A stretch of DNA of 64,000 bases from Pectinophora gossypiella (taxonomy: Eukaryota; Arthropoda; Insecta; Lepidoptera; Gelechiidae). A program made the position numbers and the translations under genes. The DNA lies in the NCBI RefSeq assembly GCF_024362695.1, contig NC_065413.1, positions 14,977,511 to 15,041,510 of the forward strand. The letters are read 5' to 3'. The notes beneath the pieces are model-generated. The model worked only from the letters and a program-made list of their open reading frames with translations, was not told where the DNA came from and searched no databases. Positions 1-9,777 of this stretch are shown in pieces; position 1 is the stretch's first letter; every line of letters starts with the position of its first letter.

Positions 1-296
1 AGGTTCGAATCCAGCACAGGCCTAAACCAATGATTGTCGAATTTGTTTTCGAATTCATATTTGGATGATAAGTGATTATCACGTGCTCAGTGGTGAAGGG
101 AAACATCGTAAGGAAACCCACATTTCCGAAAAATTAATTTTCCGAGGTATGTGACCTAACCTGTATTGGATGGTTTTCCCTTCGCGGGTTGGAAGGTCAG
201 ACAGGCAGTCGCTTCTGTAAAAAACCGGACCTGTCAAATCTTCAGGTTAGGTAACAAGCGGACCTTGAGAAAAACGCGATAGTGCTAGGGAGATGA
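1..296 (+). repeat. SINE-D copy, cut by window edge
   Basis: The copy opens inside a tRNA-like B box (GGTTCGAATCCAGCACAGGC) and runs through the family body to 'GCTAGGGAGATGATG'. Other copies show a head reading 'GTAGCCCAGTTGGTAGAACG' on the sense strand, which looks like a tRNA A box. The family is therefore a tRNA-derived SINE about 340 bp long. The copy lies in intron 3 of gene C, in antisense to it. Confidence 0.75.
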
Positions 297-299
297 TGG

Positions 300-858
300 C
301 ATTATCTACTTTGTCGTACAAATTGGTAAAGCTGATGGATCTCACTTACATTGAGAAGGTAAATATAAAATACGGCATAATTGAGCCTTTATTTTTTACT
401 TCACAGATAATGTACTAGATATAAACATATTTAGTTTACTTTCCCGCCACCTACCGGCGGCTTTATCTAAAGCACACATGATGCCAGACGGTACTATGAC
501 GTATTACCTTCATAATAACATCACTTGTTGTCCTTTCCGTGATGTAATTGGTATAACCCAAGACTCCAGTCAATAACCTTATCACGCTCTCACGCTATTT
601 TAAACTGGGAATCTGACGGATTCCGTTACATGAAATGTCAATTAAAAATAAGATGAACTACCTAATTTATTATTATTGCTTCTTTGGTATCTTGTAACCA
701 CAACTAGCGCTTGTGTTACTACGCAATGAAAGACGGGTAAATCGATGTAGCGGTTCAGTCAGAAATGTCTTGGTGCGGTCGCTTCACATACCAACATGAG
801 ATAACAGGCGACAAGCGGATTCGTGTAATTTAGGGCATATCTCCCTTGTTTCCATGAT
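300..858. other. Intron 3 of gene C, nothing recognised
   Basis: AT-rich sequence with no exon-like open frame on either strand. The expected 122-bp exon 4 of gene C is not here, so it lies beyond the left edge. Confidence 0.5.
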
Positions 859-879
859 TTGGTAATAATAATTAAAGTG

Positions 880-1022
880 CTGCCCGGCTGCATTAGCAGT
901 CGTTAATAACCATCAATCCGCACTGTGCCTGCGTGATGGTTAAAGGCCCGATCTCCCTATCTATCCATAGGGAAGGCCCGTGCCCCAGCAGTGGGGACGT
1001 TAATGGGTCGATGAATGATGAT
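880..1022 (+). repeat. SINE-B fragment (3' part)
   Basis: A 5'-truncated copy starting at 'GCCCGGCTGCATTAGCAG' and ending in a GATGAATGATGAT tail. It stops about 16 bp short of the splice donor end of gene C exon 3. The family is described at 10306. Confidence 0.8.
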
Positions 1023-1037
1023 TAAAGTGCTACTTAC

Positions 1038-1450
1038 AAGGTAGATGACAGCAATTTAAGCACAGCCATGGTCTTCCAGTCAGGTGCGAGGCTGCTCAAT
1101 GCGGCGAAGACGAACCCTACCGACATGGACAGCATCAGCGTTAGTCGCCGACCCCGGGTGTCCGCTATGTAGCCCCATACTTGGGCGCCCATCACAACTC
1201 CTGAGGATGAAAACAGTTTGATACAGCCTTCTTGCAGGTTCATCACCCGATTGTTCGAAAGATAATCCGTGCTTCACGGGGGGCTTGTCAGAAGCCTTTG
1301 GCAGGTCAATCATAACCTACCACTAGGGTTGATAAGACTGGTCATTGATTTCACAAACCACACGAGAGAAGACCTCTCCGAATTAACAACTTAAATCAAG
1401 GACGACGTATATCGTTATAACAAATGTCTAGACTAGGTCCTCTAGCAAGT

Positions 1451-1488
<38 letters not shown>

Positions 1489-2470
1489 GCACGCACACAC
1501 AGCTTTACAGGTTCACTATGTCTCAACACTTACCAACAAGAGGCATGGCAGTCAGCAGCGCGCGCTGCTGCAAGGTCAGTTCAAGGTCGCAAACAGCAGC
1601 CGCCACCACGAAGCTGCTTCCAAACAAGTCCATGCCCATAGCCTGTAATGTCCAACTGCATACTAGTAGAAGGCCGAAGTTGTACTTGCCGAAGCCTGGA
1701 GAAGAATATGGTCATTTTTGAATCTGATAAAACTGTTAGGGTATTTAAGTAAAGTCGTGGAGTACTGGGGAAAGCTGAGGATAGGGCTTTGTGGGATGCC
1801 TTGATGGAGGTCTGTGTCCAGCATTAGACTGCAGTGAGACTGATGATGAGGGTAGTAATGTAATAAGATCGAAGAGCTCTTCAAGGCCTGTGCCCACTAC
1901 AAGAAAGAAAGAAACATTTATTACTCCCGGACAACACAGACACAGACAGACAGATACGTTACATTCAACACAGGACAGAAACCATACGGAAATCAATACA
2001 CAGAAAAAAAAAGAAAATACAAAACAAAACGAAAACCAAGATCAAAAATCATCACCATACTAGGACCGTGTTAGGACTAACATCGTTGTTTTGTGCAACT
2101 ATTTAATGGTTCATTAGTATATAAATACGCCTTTAAAATTTGAACAGCGTTCCTGCAACTGAGTGATAGTATGTTTTCTTAGGTTACGTTTTTAAGCAAA
2201 AAAAAAATAAGTATAAAAAAATGGAGAAGAAAGAAACGGTGATGATAAGTGATGCAAGAGAAAGGGGAGGCCTTTGCCGAGCAGCATCTAATAGGCTAAA
2301 TTATATTAAATAAAGAATGAGGTACTTAGTACAGGCGCGAACTGTTCAATAAATGTTATGTAAGTAACTGTACCTGTGAGGGAGAGAGCTTCCTCTACTG
2401 TAGCTTTGTGCATGGATATATTCTTCTCTTTGTCGCTGTTCCCATCGTGCTTCACTAGCTTGATTTGCAT
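1038..2470 (-). CDS. Gene C: SV2/SVOP-like MFS transporter, partial (exons 1-3)
   Basis: Three coding exons on the minus strand, 5' to 3': 2470-2374, 1695-1534 and 1200-1038. Each has consensus AG/GT borders, and phases match genes A and B. The first 139 residues are present: a short cytoplasmic N-terminus with 'VEEALSLTGFGKYN', a first membrane helix, and the MFS motif A at the helix 2/3 loop, 'WGYIADTRGRR'. That motif is the classic form in SV2/SVOP-like and organic-ion MFS transporters; A and B have diverged from it. Exons 2 and 3 (162 and 163 bp) are identical in length to those of A and B. The ATG at 2470 was chosen because a splice acceptor (ATTCCAG) lies 7 bp upstream, as in the paralogs; an earlier 5' exon is likely. 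The remaining exons lie left of the window. Substrate unknown; a multi-pass membrane location is expected. Confidence 0.85.
1451..1500. repeat. (CA)n/(CACG)n microsatellite
   Basis: CA dinucleotides followed by CACG units. In gene C's orientation it is a TG/TGCG tract about 34 nt inside intron 2, just after the exon 2 donor. Confidence 0.9.
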
Positions 2471-3545
2471 TTTGAATCTGGAATATTCCAATTACCTCCT
2501 TTGTAAAGTTTCTTTACAACTTTTGAATAGCTATTTTTTTTTGGGTAATCGTCTGCGGATTCATTATAACCAATGAATCCATGAATTCAAGACATATTCT
2601 TCCAGTCAATTGTAGATTTTCTAGGAGTTCTGTAATATTGAAAACTAAAGATTCGTACCTATCTTTGGGAATTTGCAAATCTACATGGATTGTTTTAATA
2701 CTTACTGCCATTACAAAAAGTATATATACTTACAGGTAATCTTATAAAATACGTATATATTTTCGTAATGGCTGAATATCATTCTCTTTACATTCTCAAT
2801 GCAATTTTAAATAGATTACATACCTACCAACAGCCTTTAAGCAACCTTTAAGTAGGTGCAGTATATTTCTTAATCCTCTAGAAGAGTTTGATTATATTCT
2901 AATTAAGTTCATCAGATGGCAATGAATGCCGATCAAACAGAAGTAAATGTTCAATAAAATATATGTCAAATCTTCTTCTTCTTCTTTGCGAGTCGATGGC
3001 GATCGATACTAAATAATTATTCTTTATTGAAATGGGGAGTATTAACGAAGGCATCCTTGGTTCTATTAAGTTATTTTTAAGTATATGTTTTTTTTATAAC
3101 ATGTTATTGTATTTTTGTCATTGGCAGTTTTCAATAAAAATCAGCACGGAACGTATATACTGTCAACAAGTGGCTAACACTTTAAAATATTCTGTTCAAC
3201 CCTTACCTTTTTCAACTAGGTATCCAAAACGATCTAAAAAAACTTTGGCGGTCGTAGTCGCTCCCGGCTGCGGCGATCTAAGTGCTGTAGTAAAAAAAGT
3301 CAGACTCCAGCTCTTATATACGTCTTGGGGACGAGCACACGTCACTCGTGAAGCGTAGAAGATAACTGAAACTGATCGTCATGCTTAGACGAAACACGAG
3401 GAGTCTAGAACAAGACGTGTAAGAGTATTTGCTAACGAATTATATTTACTTAACGCCTAAAATAGAACGGAGATATAATTACGACGGTGGCGTCTGAATA
3501 AAAATGTTTAGAGCGTAAAAAATAACGTGGCAACCAGTTTGATAA
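2471..3545. other. Intergenic upstream of gene C coding start
   Basis: AT-rich. I see no conserved coding exon. A segment at 2974-3013 (TTCTTCTTTGCGAGTCGATG) recurs at 37091-37127. A 65-codon frame on the minus strand at 2711-2514 is open but matches nothing I recognise. Confidence 0.4.
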
Positions 3546-3551
3546 GCGCTA

Positions 3552-3640
3552 TGTACACATACATACATAAAGACACGCCCGTAATCCCTAATGGGGTGGG
3601 CAGAGCCACAAGTAATCAAAGACAACTTGCATCCACTATT
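3552..3640. repeat. Short dispersed repeat ('GGGGTGGGCAGAGCCACAAG')
   Basis: The motif ACTCACGCC...GGGGTGGGCAGAGCCACAAG also occurs near 31937, 59155 and, reversed, near 23845. It looks like the tail of a retroposon, but the family is not identified. Confidence 0.5.
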
Positions 3641-3891
3641 GATAAGTCCTAAGATGGATATGATGAACCTTATGGTGATAAGGGATCAGCCTATCGCCCA
3701 TAACATTAGCCCGTCATGTCATTTAGAGGACACAATCCCTCTGTCGGATTTTACGACATACCCGGGAAGACAAGCAGCTGAACGTTTTCTATGTTTTTTA
3801 TTTGCTCCCAGAACAGCATAGTGCTTGTTCTATATAAGCGCTATGTGTATTATAGAATAAAATTTTATATAAACTACCGTCTTTGTGTACG

Positions 3892-4090
3892 TCCCCAACA
3901 GCCTCGATACCGACGCCGCCGGGGTGGTTGACGATTTCCCCCATGCAGCGCTTATCACCATCGGCTGATCAAGATCGACTAATCCTTTCAAATATATTAT
4001 CTCAGACGACTCCCTGAGACGAGATTTGCGCCCGTCTGAGCCCCTTCAGGACGGTTGTCTTAAATTTTTGTACCGGGTGAGAGCCCTCAT
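3892..4090 (+). repeat. SINE-E fragment
   Basis: Diverged middle part of the poly(A) SINE described at 18159, running from 'CCTCGATACCGACGCC' to 'TTTGTACCGGGTGAGAGCCC'. Confidence 0.7.
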
Positions 4091-4162
4091 CACTCCCTAT
4101 TAGGGAACCCTACAATAAGAAACGCCAAAAAAGCCTAGTAAGTACAGACCTCCAATAATTCC

Positions 4163-4353
4163 GAACTCCGGAAATGTATTCGGGAATGTGGGTTTCCTCG
4201 CGATGTTTTCCTTCACCGCTGAGCGCGTGATAATCATTTATGATCCAAACATGAATTCGAAAACAAATTCGACAATCATTGGTTTAGGCCTGTGCTGGAT
4301 TCGAACCTGCGAACTCAAAGGGGGAGGTAAGCGTTCTGCCATCTGGGCTACTG
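4163..4353 (-). repeat. SINE-D fragment with tRNA-like head
   Basis: Antisense copy including the B-box region (GGATTCGAACCTGCG on plus) and the anticodon-arm-like segment. Confidence 0.75.
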
Positions 4354-4377
4354 GGATACTGGACTATTTATCTATCA

Positions 4378-4500
4378 TGTTACTGAAGACCGCGGCATTC
4401 CACTTAGTACGATCCTGACATTCCACTTTCGCTTCTCCCATTCTCATCAAAGTCCTCATGCGTGCTCGCCGGTTTAGAGAAAATTTGATCCGAGGCTTCT
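4378..4500 (-). pseudogene. Non-LTR reverse-transcriptase tail fragment
   Basis: The minus strand encodes 'FSLNRRARMRTLMRMGEAK' followed by 'CQDRTKWNAAVF'. This resembles the C-terminal tail of a family of insect non-LTR polymerases. The copy at 22040-22245 encodes 'STLNRRACMKRLMNVEEARG' and 'QDRSKWNSIVFA'. No catalytic domain remains. Confidence 0.55.
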
Positions 4501-4536
4501 TTAAAAAAAAAATGGAATTCCATTCCGCAGCAAAAC

Positions 4537-4640
4537 ATCGTGAGGAAACCCACATTCCCGAGAAATGCATATTCGGAGGTATGTGACCTAACCTGTATTG
4601 GGCTGGTTTTCCTTTCGCGGGTGGGAAGGTTAAAAAAATA
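4537..4640 (+). repeat. SINE-D fragment (middle)
   Basis: Matches the segment between the head and tail of SINE-D ('GACCTAACCTGTATTGGGCT'). Confidence 0.7.
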
Positions 4641-4967
4641 ACCATTAGATGGCGCCACGGCGTCCGTGACAACCGATTTTATCTTAATTATTTTTTTCAG
4701 TTATACTCTTTACCTAATTAAGTATGCTATCTGAACGTGTTTGTTGTTTGTTTATTGAATTAAACTTGTCCAGGGGGTCGAGATAAGGAGATCCTACTTG
4801 TTAACAAATAAACAGCCATGTTTGAACGAGGCTTCGTATGTTGGTTTAGGATTTGCAACCACACGTCTGCGTACGCGTGGAAATAACCACCGGTTACGTC
4901 ACAAAGAAAGAGTACATTATCTGTTGAAAGTGAAATTTTGTTTTTGTCTTTCATACAAAATGAAAAC

Positions 4968-5262
4968 GGCCTCTGTGGTCCAGTGGTTGAGCGGATCACG
5001 ATCCGGAAGTCCCGGGTTCGAATCCCGATAGGGCCATATCACAAAAATCACTTCGTGATCCCTAGTTTGGTGAGGATATTACAGGCTGATCACCTGATCG
5101 TCCAGAAATAAGATGATCCGTGCTTCGGAAGGCACGTTAAGCCGTTGGTCCCGGTTACTACTTACTGACGCGAGTAACCATTACACGGGTCATGTCAGGG
5201 GCTTTTGGCGGCTCGATAATAACCCTGATACCAGGGTTGATGAGGTTGGCAATCTACATAAA
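4968..5262 (+). repeat. SINE-A copy
   Basis: The head reads 'GGCCTCTGTGGTCCAGTGGT' with a B box 'GGGTTCGAATCCCGATAGGG', so it is tRNA-derived. The body then contains 'GGCACGTTAAGCCGTTGGTC', shared with SINE-B and C, and the 3' region 'CCTGATACCAGGGTTGATGA'. Full copies elsewhere end in (GAA)n. Confidence 0.85.
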
Positions 5263-5279
5263 AGTACAATAAATTATAC

Positions 5280-5493
5280 AGGGTGATTCAGGCTATTTCA
5301 GACCATGATTCTGAGTTAATATAAACTGGAATATTCCGTCGCAAAATTCATGATATTTTTTTAGTTTTTTTTTTAATAATTATTTTCAGTTCCATACTTT
5401 TGTGACAGAAACTTCCACTTGATATTAACTCAGAATCATGGTCTGAATCATCCCCCTCAGTGTTCGTTACGATGTCACTTACATCCCGTATAG
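5280..5493. mobile_element. M1 palindromic MITE
   Basis: The left half 'CAGACCATGATTCTGAGTTA' is the reverse complement of the right half 'TAACTCAGAATCATGGTCTG'. Better copies start 'CAGGGTGTTAGTGACATCGT' and end with its complement, so the element is a long inverted repeat of about 220 bp with no coding capacity. The transposase family was not determined. Confidence 0.75.
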
Positions 5494-5723
5494 ACAAGAA
5501 AACCATCATTAGCCTTCACCTAAATGTAATATATATATCGCAATAACCATCTTACTATATCTATTTACTATCAAACACATAAACACATTTGGTGTTTTAT
5601 CCTTATCTCGAATAGCCCACTTAGATACAAACTAAAGGTACTTACTTTTGTTTTCGGAAAGGGATTGCAGAGAGGGATTAAGTGTCTTGTTAAAAATATC
5701 ACTTAAAAATTAATTAAATTAAG

Positions 5724-5898
5724 TGCTTCGGAGGGCACGTTAAGCCGTTGGTCCCGGCTATTAGCCGTAAAAAAAACACCTCCACCAACCCGCATTGGAG
5801 CAGCGTGGTGGAGTATGCTCCATACCCCCTCCGGTTGATTGAGGGGAGGCTGTGCCCAGCAGTGGGACGTATATAGGCTGTTTATGTATGTATGTATG
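5724..5898 (+). repeat. SINE-C fragment (3' part)
   Basis: Runs from 'GTGCTTCGGAGGGCACGTTA' to 'GCCCAGCAGTGGGACGTATA' and a (TATG)n tail. The full family is described at 29857. Confidence 0.8.
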
Positions 5899-6046
5899 TT
5901 GTCCTAGGTTGTCCTCTCTACCAGTTGCAGTGCCCTTACCGGGTCCATGTTGATACTACACCACATTTTGTACGAACACAAAACATTTGGTCGCAAAACA
6001 ATTCTGCTTCTTAAAAAAGAAAATTTCACTATACTCTCTCAGAATC

Positions 6047-6252
6047 CGTGGTAGCCCAATTGGTAGAACGCTTATCCAGTTTTTCACAAGGTCCGCTTAT
6101 CTAACCAAAAGATTTTGGCTAATCCATATTTTTACAGAAGCGACTTCCTCTCTGACCTTCCAACCCGCGAAGAGAAATGCAGCTCAAAACAAGTTAGGTC
6201 ACATGCTTTCGAAACGCACTTATCAGGAAAGTGGATTTCCTCACGATGTTAA
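6047..6252 (-). repeat. SINE-D copy, internally rearranged
   Basis: Antisense. The head 'GGTAGCCCAATTGGTAGAAC' is joined directly to body sequence, so the B-box segment is missing or displaced. Confidence 0.7.
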
Positions 6253-6294
6253 TGTATACCCTCATTGATTTAAAAGGTGTTGCTGTTGTGTTGC

Positions 6295-6410
6295 AGTTTC
6301 TTGTCATTTCTTCTCCTCAACCAACATCTTGCGAAATGACATAAATTCAAAAATGTTACATTGACCTTTATCCATGATAATTACGTTGAATAAATGATTC
6401 TGATATCTGA
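6295..6410. repeat. Dispersed repeat with LINE-like 3' end
   Basis: 'TTTCTTGTCATTTCTTCTCC' through 'GAATAAATGATTCTGAT' recurs at 27090-27200. The AATAAA-containing end suggests the 3' end of a transcribed retroelement. Confidence 0.45.
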
Positions 6411-6419
6411 TTTGTTTTT

Positions 6420-6568
6420 CTCCACCGCTGACCACGTGATAATTATTTATAATCCAAACGTGAATTTGAAAACAATTTCGGAAAACCATTAGTTTAGGCC
6501 CGTGTTGGATTCGAACCTGCGACCTCACAGTGTCGCGTTTTTCCAACTGGGCTGCCATGCCTGGGTTT
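6420..6568 (-). repeat. SINE-D fragment with tRNA-like head
   Basis: Antisense head; B box as 'GTTGGATTCGAACCTGCGAC' on the plus strand. Confidence 0.7.
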
Positions 6569-7284
6569 GTAGAATTTGAAAGTGATTTTTTTTAGTATGA
6601 AAGTGAATAATGAAAATCCATTGCGTCGCATTAGAAACAATGGTCTTTGAAGAAAATTGCTTTGTACAAAGGACAAAAGTATTTAATTAAAATGACATTG
6701 ATAATACAATCAGACGGACTGTAATTATTACACGCAGTTATGGTCGTGATGTAAGCAGAGCAAACGTGGCCCTTGCCTGAGCATGGGCTTATTTACTTAT
6801 TTATTTAAAAAAAAGGTACATGTCAACGGCTTATATAATAAATGTGTAGTTTTATTTATTATATACTTACTTATGTTATTATGTACTATGTTAAGTATTA
6901 GCGACCCGCCCCTGCTTCGCTCGGGCCACAACGAAATAATTCATCTGAAAAGTAATAATAAAATAAATAAAAAATAAAATAATTTTTATTACGGGTAACT
7001 TGGACCCAGGTTGTTAGTAACAATGATTTCTTACTCACTAATATAAGTATTACATAGATACACAATACACACACATACACAATAAAATTGAAATAAAAAT
7101 AAGACATTTATTTACTGATCCTGTACAAGTGACTCATGGAGCAATGAGTCATGTACGGACAGTCCAGCCTACTTAAAATCATGCTCAGGATACTGTTGGG
7201 GCTGGCGCGGATCCTACGAGTCAGTGATGTGCATCGTTTACGCATTGTGGTGTAAAAGCAGTCGACCCGCGCCTCAGCGAACAT

Positions 7285-7599
7285 TAGTGTTGCCAAAAAA
7301 TCGATAGTTTTACTATCGATAGTAAACAGCCAAAATCATCTACCCAACCGATAGGCCTATCGATAGTATCGATAGTATCGATAGCTCTTTTTTGGCGATA
7401 CTATTGATAAGCAACGATAGTATCGATACTATCGATAGTTTTTCATATTATATATTATCGATAGTTGAAAAACAAAAAACTATCAATACTATCGATAGTA
7501 TCGATACTATCGATTAATTATCGATACTATCGTTTTTTGGTAAACTATCGATAGTTCGATCGAAAACTATCGATAGGGCGCTATCGAGCGGCAACACTA
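7285..7599. mobile_element. hAT-type MITE packed with TATCGATA motifs
   Basis: Perfect 10-bp terminal inverted repeats, TAGTGTTGCC at 7285-7294 and GGCAACACTA at 7590-7599, flanked by a perfect 8-bp target-site duplication GCGAACAT (7277-7284 and 7600-7607). An 8-bp duplication and TAG-type termini fit the hAT superfamily. The 315-bp interior has no open frame. It holds 12 exact TATCGATA octamers (starting at 7314, 7358, 7367, 7376, 7421, 7430, 7456, 7490, 7499, 7519, 7546 and 7568) plus near matches. In Drosophila that octamer is the DRE bound by DREF, and it overlaps BEAF-32 sites. The element sits between divergent genes C and A. Confidence 0.85.
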
Positions 7600-7629
7600 G
7601 CGAACATCCCTGACGCGCTGGAACGCGCT

Positions 7630-7706
7630 GGAATATTGCCGTTTGACATTTGCGTATATAAAAGTAAGGGCGCAATGCAAACAAAATCAAAAAGCAATAT
7701 TACTTT
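7630..7706. mobile_element. Short palindromic MITE-like segment
   Basis: It begins 'AATATTGCCGTTTGACATTT' and ends '...AAAAAGCAATATT', an imperfect inverted repeat of about 77 bp. A related copy lies at 63563-63641; both share 'GCGCAATGCAAACAAA'. Confidence 0.45.
7655..7664 (+). promoter_or_regulatory. TATA-like box (candidate)
   Basis: TATATAAAAG lies 56 bp beyond the DRE-rich MITE and points toward gene A. It could drive an untranslated first exon of gene A, because the gene A ATG exon is preceded by a splice acceptor. No transcript evidence; a chance match in AT-rich DNA is quite possible. Confidence 0.25.
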
Positions 7707-8053
7707 TAGATGACGTTGTAGCCTTTTCAGCCCTCAGCTCACAAATTGAGGCCACCTCCTGAGTACGCCCCTGCTCTGATTTAATTTTTTTATTGATTCA
7801 CTCTTACTCTAAAGACAGTGATTCACTATCGCTTCACTTACCAGGAGTAAACACCCGATAACTTAATGATCTCTTAGTCATTATCCCTATATTTTGTATT
7901 TCCTATTATCCGTATAGATGGCATAGAGTGTTAGGCAGTCGACGTGTGCATTGTAAGGTTCATTTTTGTATTATACGTGAAGTTCAGAGACTTCTTATGG
8001 ATTTATCTTCGTATAAAGAGTAGTGATTGTGGTGAGTGACGTTCCTACCTATA

Positions 8054-8260
8054 CAGGGTATTAGTGACATCGTAACGAACACTAAGGGGGATGATAATTC
8101 TATCATATTCTATAATTCTGAGTAATTATTCAGTGGAATTTTCCGTCGCAAAATTCATAATTAAAAAAAGCTCATTTTTATTTCTATACTTTTACGGTGG
8201 AAAATTCCACTTGATATTAACTCAGAATAATGATCGTTACGATGTCACTTACACCCCGTG
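8054..8260. mobile_element. M1 MITE copy
   Basis: Nearly complete. It starts 'CAGGGTATTAGTGACATCGT' and ends 'CGATGTCACTTACACCCCGT'. Confidence 0.8.
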
Positions 8261-8291
8261 CAAGTACATACATAGCCATACAAGTAGGTAT

Positions 8292-8509
8292 GGGTGTTAG
8301 TGATACCGTAACGAATACCGAGGGGGATGATTCAGACCATGATTCCGAGTTTATATCAAGTGGAATTTCCTGTCGGAAAATTCATGATTTTTTTTGTGTT
8401 TTTTTAATTAGTTTCCGATCTATACTTTTGCGACGGAAAATTCCACTTGATATTGACTCAGAGCCATGACCTGAATCATCCCTCAAAGTTTTCGTTACAA
8501 TGTCACTAA
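8292..8509. mobile_element. M1 MITE copy
   Basis: Second copy, only about 30 bp after the previous one. Both arms are present and separated by a T-rich loop. Confidence 0.8.
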
Positions 8510-8609
8510 AATAACTGTATGTATGTACGCATAGAGTATTTATTATATTAACTTTAGTTTATTTTTAGGTATTTATTTTTTGTTCCACCATCTCGCATCC
8601 AAGTTGTTT

Positions 8610-8755
8610 ATAAATGTGTGTTTCCTGGTAGTGGTTGCCTGGAAGAAATTGCTCTACAGCAATAATGCCGCCCAAATTGTACTGTATTCATGTGTTATGT
8701 CTGATTGTTAAAATTTATTTCTGTGCAATAAAGTATATTTGATTTGATTAAGTAC
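8610..8755 (+). repeat. LINE tail, family L4
   Basis: A 3' untranslated tail with 'TTGCCTGGAAGAAATTGCTC' and the end 'GCAATAAAGTATATTTGATT'. Related tails lie at 42905, 43655, 50222 and 54058, which marks a 5'-truncated non-LTR element family. Confidence 0.6.
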
Positions 8756-9051
8756 ATTGTGTTTTGGACGTGTTTAAGACAACTCTGATATCACCAGTTT
8801 TCAAGGGAATACCTGAGTCTGTGCGTAGTTTGGTAAATCCACATTAGCGTGTGGTTATGAACAACACGATTTGTTTAATGATCTATTTCACACTGTGTGA
8901 TGTGATAACGTATTGGTCAGTCTACAATACAGTTACATTGATCTGTAGTGAACAAGTGTGATATTCGCTGTCTATTTTTGTAATTTATTTATTTCCTATA
9001 CTTTTATAGGATTAAATCATTATTCCAATAAACAGAGTTAGTGTTAGTGTA

Positions 9052-9150
9052 TCTCCCTAGCGTTATCCCGTTCTCACAGGGTCCGCTTACCTAACCTGAA
9101 GATTTGACAGGTCCGATTTTTAAAGAAGCGACTGCCTGGCCTGTTGTCAT
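9052..9150 (-). repeat. SINE-D fragment
   Basis: Antisense tail end ('GGTCCGCTTACCTAACCTGA') joined directly to the next SINE-E fragment. Confidence 0.65.
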
Positions 9151-9157
9151 AAATTTT

Positions 9158-9248
9158 GTACCGGGTGAGAGTTCTCAGCGCTCCCCTTTGTCCGACCAAG
9201 TACGTAATACCATTTGCGGCAAATATTCAATAAGTCATGTCAAAAAAA
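9158..9248 (+). repeat. SINE-E fragment (3' end)
   Basis: Ends in 'AATAAGTCATGTCAAAAAAA', the poly(A) end of the family. Confidence 0.65.
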
Positions 9249-9301
9249 TGGCATCATACAGTTCATCAAAATGTAATTCATAAATACATAACATAACATA
9301 C

Positions 9302-9440
9302 ATAAATAGCCTATATACGTCCCACTGCTGGGCTCAGGCCTCCCCTCAATCAACCGGAGGGGGTATGGAGCATACTCCACCACGCTGCTCCACTGCGGGT
9401 TGGTGGATGTATTTTTTACGGCTAATAGCCGGGACCCACA
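9302..9440 (-). repeat. SINE-C fragment
   Basis: Antisense; 'GTCCCACTGCTGGGCTCAGG' then 'GGAGGGGGTATGGAGCATAC'. Confidence 0.8.
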
Positions 9441-9777
9441 GTTTAACGTAATTCATAAATAAAATTCGAAAATAAATCAGATTGCAATGAGATTGATTTT
9501 TAATCATCTTAGACTGGCTTTTATTTCTAGATTAGCATTTTACAATTTATATTTGATCCAGACAAATACCTTTGCTAATTGTGCTTCTCTTGTCTCTTTT
9601 GTAATTTTTTTTAATATTGTGTTTATATGTGCAATAGAGCGTTTTGCATTATATTGTAAAATAGAATATAATATATATAGGTAGATAAAAGAATAGATCC
9701 ATCCACTTACATACTCATAACCTTCCTCGTTATAGTATGCTTTTCATCCTCATCATATGCGGGCCACACATTTTTTT

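Noticed and set aside
2514..2711. 65-codon open frame upstream of gene C, starting ATGGCAGTAAGT on the minus strand, as an extra exon
   Set aside because: Splicing from its possible donor would put the downstream exon out of frame with gene C, and the peptide matches no part of the family.
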